This document shows, piece after piece, positions 60,151-64,000 of a stretch of 64,000 bases of DNA. The position numbers and the translations under genes are program-made. The stretch is from positions 1 through 64,000 of the forward strand of contig NZ_JBLKNX010000018.1 in assembly GCF_051414055.1 (NCBI RefSeq). Reading direction: 5' to 3'. The notes under the pieces are model-generated. The model was not told the origin of the DNA. It worked only from the letters and a program-made list of their open reading frames with translations, and did no database searches. Within the stretch, counting starts at the first letter, position 1. Every line of letters starts with the position of its first letter. Origin of the DNA: Halosimplex halobium (GTDB taxonomy: Archaea; Halobacteriota; Halobacteria; Halobacteriales; Haloarculaceae).

Positions 60151-61443
60151 ATGAGTCCGCCCCGCGACGACGAACCGCCGTCCGAGGATCCCGACCGGCC
60201 CGTCGACGGCGGTGACCGACCGGGTGGGGACGACGGGACCGGCCCCGGCGAGACCGACGACGGAAGCGGACCGGCGGAGGCCGGCCCGGATCCCGGGGGT
60301 GTCGACGACGCACCGTCCGATCGAGACGCGACCGCCGAGGAGGAACCGGACGCCGAAACCGACGACGGGCGGGGTCGGGCGGGGTCGGGCGGAGTCCCCG
60401 AATCAGGGGAGAACCGGGCGTCCGAAACGGAGGGGGGTCGGGCGTCCGAAACGGAGGGGGGTCGGGCGTCCGAAACGGAGGGGGGTCGGGCGTCCGAAAC
60501 GGAGGGGGGTCGGGCGTCCAAAACAGAGGAGAGTCGGGCGTCCGAAACGGAGGGGAACCGGGGCGATCCCCCGGGAACCCGGGCCAGCGACGGGACCTCG
60601 GGTGTCGCCGTCAACCGCGGCGAGGCGGCGGCCGACGCCCCCGCCCCACACCGGTCGAGTGCCGGCGAGGAGACGGCCGGGGGGAGCGGGCTGCGGACCT
60701 TCGTGGTCGACGTGGTGTCGAGCGCGCTGGCCGTGTTGCTGGTCGGCGCCCTGCTGTTCGCGGTCAGCGGCGTCTGGCCGCCGATGGTCGCGATCGAGAG
60801 CGGGAGCATGGAACCGCACATGAGCACCGGCGACCTGGTGTTCGTGATGGAAGAGGAGCGGTTCCCGGGCGACGGCGCGGTCGACGGGACCGGCGTCGTC
60901 ACGCTGCAGTCGGGCCAGGACAGCGACTACCGGAAGTTCCAGCGAGCCGGGGACGTGATCGTCTACAAACCGGACGGGAGCGCGAGCGCCACGCCGATCA
61001 TCCACCGGGCGATGTTCTACGTCGAGGAAGGCGAGAACTGGTACGACGAGGCCGACCGGCAGTCGATCGGCCGCTACAGCGAGTGCGGCGAGACGGCCGA
61101 CGAGGCGCTGCCGACCTGCCCGGCGCCCCACGCCGGGTTCATCACGAAGGGCGACGCGAACGGCGCCTACGACCAGGCGCAGGCCGACCCGCTCAGCGGC
61201 CCGGTCAAGCCCGGGTGGATCGTCGGGACCGCGGAGGTCCGGATCCCGAAGCTCGGCTGCATCCGGCTGCGCAACGAGCGGTGCGCCGACGGGTTCCGCG
61301 CCGCACCGACCGGCGCGACCGCCGCGGTACCGGACGGGACGGGCGACCCGGTACCGGACGGGGCGGCTGACCCGGTACCGGACGGGACGGCCGACCCGGC
61401 GCTGGCGGCCGGGTCGGGGAACCGCAGCGCCGTCGCTCCGTAG
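60151..61443 (+). CDS. Signal peptidase I (S26, archaeal/ER type) with repetitive N-terminus
   Basis: This gene encodes 430 aa. An acidic disordered tail of ~180 residues contains six 8-residue repeats (SETEGGRA type, 24 bp each at 60421-60564). A membrane helix is at ~186-208 (FVVDVVSSALAVLLVGALLF), then the catalytic domain: Ser219 in IESGSMEPHMSTGDLVFV, His in SATPIIHRAMFY and Asp in GFITKGDANGAYDQ, the Ser-His-Asp type of archaeal and ER enzymes. The C-terminus has PVPDGTADP-like repeats. The length is about twice that of typical archaeal SPases because of both tails. It sits between DP1 and Orc1. Confidence 0.88.
   Translation: MSPPRDDEPPSEDPDRPVDGGDRPGGDDGTGPGETDDGSGPAEAGPDPGGVDDAPSDRDATAEEEPDAETDDGRGRAGSGGVPESGENRASETEGGRASETEGGRASETEGGRASETEGGRASKTEESRASETEGNRGDPPGTRASDGTSGVAVNRGEAAADAPAPHRSSAGEETAGGSGLRTFVVDVVSSALAVLLVGALLFAVSGVWPPMVAIESGSMEPHMSTGDLVFVMEEERFPGDGAVDGTGVVTLQSGQDSDYRKFQRAGDVIVYKPDGSASATPIIHRAMFYVEEGENWYDEADRQSIGRYSECGETADEALPTCPAPHAGFITKGDANGAYDQAQADPLSGPVKPGWIVGTAEVRIPKLGCIRLRNERCADGFRAAPTGATAAVPDGTGDPVPDGAADPVPDGTADPALAAGSGNRSAVAP
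60421..60564 (+). repeat. Six 24-bp iterons resembling the ORB core
   Basis: Units start at 60421, 60445, 60469, 60493, 60517 and 60541. Five carry TCCGAAACGGAGGGG; the fifth has diverged (TCCAAAACAGAGGAG). CCGAAACG-AGGGG is also the core of the origin ORBs at 63625-63657 (CCGAAACGAAGGGG) and 63306-63330 (CGAAACGGAGGGG). The iterons encode the acidic repeats of the signal peptidase N-terminus. Confidence 0.8.
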
Positions 61444-61493
61444 TCGGTCCGCAGGTAGGGGCGAAATCCCCGGTGAGAGGTCTCGGTGTCCGC

Positions 61494-63281
61494 TCAGTTG
61501 TCGCTGTCGAACCGGGTCTGGACGAACGGCTGCGTGTCCTCGATGTCCGAGAGCCGCGAGTCCGACAGGAGCACGGCCTCGGTCTCCTCGATGGGGACCG
61601 ACAGGGAGATCTCCTTGGTGCGGCCGTAGCGGCCCTTGCTGACGACGACGGCGTTGACGATACCGAGCATATCGAGTTCGGAGATGAGGTCGGTGACCCG
61701 CCGCTGGGTGAGCGTGTCGACGTCGATCTCCTCGCAGAGGCGCTGGTAGACGTTGTACACCTCGCCGGTGTTGATGTTGTGGACGCCGTTCTTCTCCAGC
61801 ATGATGATCGCGAACAGGACGAGCTTCGACTGGGTGGGGAGGGTGCGGACCACCTCGACCACCCGGTCGAGCTCGATCTTCTCCTGGGCCTTGCGGACGT
61901 GGTCCTCGTTGACGTCGTCGGTCTGGTCGCGCTCGGCGAGTTCGCCCGCGGTCCGGAGCAGATCGAGCGCTCGGCGGGCGTCACCGTGTTCCTGGGCGGC
62001 GAAGGCCGCACACAGGGGGATCACGTCGTCGGTGAGCGCGTCACCCTCGAAGGCGACCTCGGCGCGGTGTTCGAGGATGTCCCGCAGCTGGTTGGCGTCG
62101 TAGGGCGGGAAGACGATCTCCTCCTCGCCGAGGCTGGACTTGACGCGGGGGTCGAGGAAGTCGGTGAACTTCAGGTCGTTGGAGATGCCCATGATCGAGA
62201 CCCGCGACCGCTCCAGCTCGGAGTTCATCCGCGAGAGGTTGTAGAGGGTGTCGTCGCCCGATTTCTCGACGAGCTTGTCGATCTCGTCGAGCATGATGAC
62301 GACCACCCGCTCGTGGTAGTCGACGGCGTCGAAGAAGGTGCTGTAGACCCTGTCCGTGGGCCAGCCGGTCATCGGGACCTGCTCGAAGGAGTCGCGGTCG
62401 TCCTCCAGCTGCTCGATGCGGTCCTCGACGGCGGCGGCCGAGTCGTACTCGGTGTCCGCCAGGGCCGTCGGATCGTCCCGTGCGCGCTCGCGCAGGTCCG
62501 CGAGCTCGTCGAGCTCCTCGTCGATGACCGCCTCGTTTTTCTCGATGAACTTGTTGGCCAGCTGGGCGAGCACGCGGTACTGCGTGTCCGTGACCTCGCA
62601 GTTGATGTACTCGACCTCGCAGGGGACCTCGTACTTCTGGGAGGTAGATTCCAGTTCCGTGCTGACGAACTTCGCGCTGGCGGTCTTGCCCGTCCCCGTC
62701 TTCCCGTAGATGAGGATGTTCGACGGGGAGTCTCCCCGGAGCGCGGTCACGAGGATGGTCGCCATGTTGTTGATCTGCTCCTCGCGGTGGGGAAGCTTGC
62801 GCGGCGTGTAGGACGGTCGGAGGACCTCCTTGTTCTCGAAGATGGGGTCGCCGGCCAGCAGGTCGTCGAACAGCCCCTGGGAGGCCTCCTCGGTGTCCTC
62901 CGAGCCCACGTCGTCGAGCATCACGTCGTCGAGCACCGACGAGTCGACCCCATCGCCCCCGGCGTCGAGGTCGACGTCGGCGGACCCGACGCTCCCCCGG
63001 ACGCTACTCGACGGGTCGCCCCCTTCGGGGGACGCCGGGTCAGCGTCCGACGAGTCGTCGCCGGGTGAATCGTCCCCCGGCGAGTCGTCTCCCTGGGAGT
63101 CGCCGTTCCCCGAGTCGCCGTCCGTCGAACTCCCCCCGTCGTCTGTCTGTCGGTCGCCGTCGCGCCCGGTCGATTCTTCCCCGTCCGCCGTCGGGGGTGC
63201 CTGTTCGCCGTCCTCGCCCGCTCCATCCACGAACCGCTGTGAATCGAGCGTCGTGTCCTGGTCTGTGTCGTCCCCGTTCAT
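61494..63281 (-). CDS. orc1: Origin recognition/replication initiator Orc1/Cdc6
   Basis: This gene encodes 595 aa. It carries an AAA+ core: PHREEQINNMATILVTALRG, Walker A ILIYGKTGTGKTASAKF, Walker B VVVIMLDEIDKLVEKSGDD, sensor 1 MGISNDLKFTDFLDPRVKSS; then a winged helix (VVEVVRTLPTQSKLVLFAII ... DTLTQRRVTDLISELDMLGI). The first ~165 residues are an acidic Asp/Ser/Gly-rich extension with SPGDD repeats. Placement beside ORB elements and an AT-rich tract identifies it as the oriC1-type initiator. ATG at 63281 is preferred over a start 21 codons upstream. Its promoter overlaps the ORB at 63306-63330. Confidence 0.96.
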   Translation of the reverse strand: MNGDDTDQDTTLDSQRFVDGAGEDGEQAPPTADGEESTGRDGDRQTDDGGSSTDGDSGNGDSQGDDSPGDDSPGDDSSDADPASPEGGDPSSSVRGSVGSADVDLDAGGDGVDSSVLDDVMLDDVGSEDTEEASQGLFDDLLAGDPIFENKEVLRPSYTPRKLPHREEQINNMATILVTALRGDSPSNILIYGKTGTGKTASAKFVSTELESTSQKYEVPCEVEYINCEVTDTQYRVLAQLANKFIEKNEAVIDEELDELADLRERARDDPTALADTEYDSAAAVEDRIEQLEDDRDSFEQVPMTGWPTDRVYSTFFDAVDYHERVVVIMLDEIDKLVEKSGDDTLYNLSRMNSELERSRVSIMGISNDLKFTDFLDPRVKSSLGEEEIVFPPYDANQLRDILEHRAEVAFEGDALTDDVIPLCAAFAAQEHGDARRALDLLRTAGELAERDQTDDVNEDHVRKAQEKIELDRVVEVVRTLPTQSKLVLFAIIMLEKNGVHNINTGEVYNVYQRLCEEIDVDTLTQRRVTDLISELDMLGIVNAVVVSKGRYGRTKEISLSVPIEETEAVLLSDSRLSDIEDTQPFVQTRFDSDN

Positions 63282-63305
63282 CGTAGTCGTTGTAGTACCG
63301 CGTAT

Positions 63306-63330
63306 CCGAACCCCTCCGTTTCGCCTGGAA
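63306..63330 (-). promoter_or_regulatory. ORB element adjacent to orc1
   Basis: The minus strand reads TTCCAGGCGAAACGGAGGGG then TTCGG. It differs at three positions from TTCCAGTTGAAACGAAGGGGT. It is 25 bp upstream of the orc1 ATG, so initiator binding here could repress its own gene. Confidence 0.75.
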
Positions 63331-63624
63331 GTGTCGCCGCGCACCCGCAGAGCGCGACTCCAGTCGATGATATCGCCGTGTTCAGTCGATCTCGAAGATT
63401 ACGGCGAGTCCAGTTGAACCACAAGAACCCGTGGTTGATACGATATTAAATATTTCGGTGACCGTCGCAGGGGTGATCGGAGTCCAGCCGCGATCGTCCA
63501 GCGAACGGACGTTAGCGCGTATATTCGGGCGATTTCGTCGGTCGAACCGACAACCGGAGTGACCGGGAGATCGGACGGCGGTCCAGCCGCCGCGATCTGT
63601 GACTGGTATCGAACACGAACCGGC

Positions 63625-63657
63625 GGAACACCCCCACCCCTTCGTTTCGGGTGGAAC
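63625..63657 (-). promoter_or_regulatory. ORB element flanking the unwinding tract (left)
   Basis: The minus strand reads GTTCCACCCGAAACGAAGGG then GTGGGGGTG: full ORB with the G-string. It is inverted relative to the copy at 63933-63960. Confidence 0.9.
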
Positions 63658-63699
63658 GCGACAAGAGGGGGTGGGGGGTCCCAGCGGGATCACCCGAGC

Positions 63700-63880
63700 C
63701 TGCTAGAGAGAAAGATTTACTATCTAGACCGTAAAACCAAACCCGCACCAGAGAGAAAACAATATTTCGTCTACGTTCGTGTCTAGTTGTAGAGGATCTA
63801 TACCCTCTAGTTATCCTGAAATCACCACAGGTTATTCTAGACAAATCTAGAATGACCGACACGCATCCGATTCCGACCCC
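63700..63880. other. AT-rich duplex-unwinding tract
   Basis: This is the longest AT-rich stretch in the window (AAGATTTACTATCTAGAC, AACAATATTTCGTC, GATCTATACCCTCTAGTTA, CAAATCTAGAATGACC), in sharp contrast to its GC-rich surroundings. It lies between two inverted ORBs. CTAGA occurs repeatedly, including TTCTAGAC and TCTAGAA palindromes. Confidence 0.8.
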
Positions 63881-63932
63881 GAAGTAGCAACGGGTTCGAC
63901 CGCTCCTCGAACCACCCCCACGGGCGGCCCCC

Positions 63933-63960
63933 GTTCCAGTTGAAACGAAGGGGTGGGGGT
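63933..63960 (+). promoter_or_regulatory. ORB element flanking the unwinding tract (right)
   Basis: GTTCCAGTTGAAACGAAGGG then GTGGGGGT on the plus strand: the best ORB in the window and the reference for the off-origin matches. CCACCCCCAC at ~63911-63920 is a possible G-string partner on the other strand. Confidence 0.92.
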
Positions 63961-64000
63961 CGGGTTTCCGCCCGTCGAATCGTCCGATCCCAGCTCGTTC

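Larger units (their letters stand above)
63282..64000. other. Replication origin (oriC1 type), continuing past the right edge
   Basis: This gene-free region next to orc1 has three clear ORB elements and an AT-rich duplex-unwinding tract. Layout: ORB at 63306-63330 (minus), AT-rich 63435-63460 with a TATA element for orc1 (ATATTTAATATCG, minus strand), ORB at 63625-63657 (minus) with a G-rich partial partner at 63660-63681, AT-rich tract 63700-63880, ORB at 63933-63960 (plus). This matches the haloarchaeal arrangement of inverted ORBs flanking a DUE. A partial ORB (CCAGTTGAA) is at 63410-63418. Confidence 0.9.

Noticed and set aside
63660..63681. GAGGGGGTGGGGGGTCCC as a fourth full ORB
   Set aside because: Only the G-string part is present; the GAAACGAAG core is missing, so it is noted as a partial partner only.

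Overview
This window is a stretch of haloarchaeal (class Halobacteria) main chromosome. The evidence is a haloarchaeal 16S-tRNA-Ala-23S rRNA operon, very GC-rich DNA, strongly acidic proteins, archaeal TATA promoters with leaderless starts, and archaeal information-processing genes (MC1 chromatin protein, PCNA, aIF-1A, RIO1, XPD-type helicase, PolD small subunit, Orc1/Cdc6). A replication origin of the oriC1 type lies at the right edge, so the window is origin-proximal. The genus cannot be fixed from the sequence alone.

Layout. 1-2900: rRNA operon on the minus strand, read away from the origin, with tandem promoters, a promoter in the spacer and a complete bulge-helix-bulge processing stem around 16S. 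2.9-10.8 kb: MC1, pyrD, an ABC exporter pair, a zinc-ribbon HTH regulator, a lipoprotein hydrolase and a formylglycine-generating enzyme. 10.8-20 kb: GNAT, MscS, SWIM and RecJ-like proteins, small membrane proteins, aIF-1A-RIO1 and RlmE. 20-24.3 kb: an MNT/HEPN toxin-antitoxin pair whose toxin is frameshifted, an NmrA-type oxidoreductase, Spo0M, and a Tat/PGF-CTERM surface protein. 24.4-33 kb: PCNA, an AI-2E-type transporter, a large chemotaxis transducer, and a TraB/M50 membrane protein pair. 33.5-45.3 kb: a Vms1-like protein, a DgcN-DgcA-like D-glutamate module, a GCL-like ligase, a cupin, a glutaredoxin/peroxiredoxin pair, an MhqO-like dioxygenase, Sua5, GlmM and PyrE. 45.5-58.3 kb: thrS with a structured leader, a subtilase-like protein, an HTH membrane protein, a BGTF-type surface protein, an XPD helicase, SerB and MetY. 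58.3-64 kb: DP1, signal peptidase, Orc1/Cdc6 and the origin.

The most unusual content is non-coding. Two families of long, structured, intergenic repeats are present: family A (two inverted copies with 83 identical bases) and family B (three same-strand copies with compensatory stem changes and 57-bp periodic arrays). The origin-binding motif (ORB) also appears outside the origin: two ORB-like sites lie in the DP1 linker, and six 24-bp ORB-core-like iterons lie in the signal peptidase gene. Other candidates are a leaderless 13-codon minigene inside a hairpin ahead of thrS, a 14-bp palindrome shared by an oxidoreductase and a dioxygenase promoter, a DtxR-like box at a transcription start, and a CxPxR motif at the N-terminus of the formylglycine-generating enzyme.
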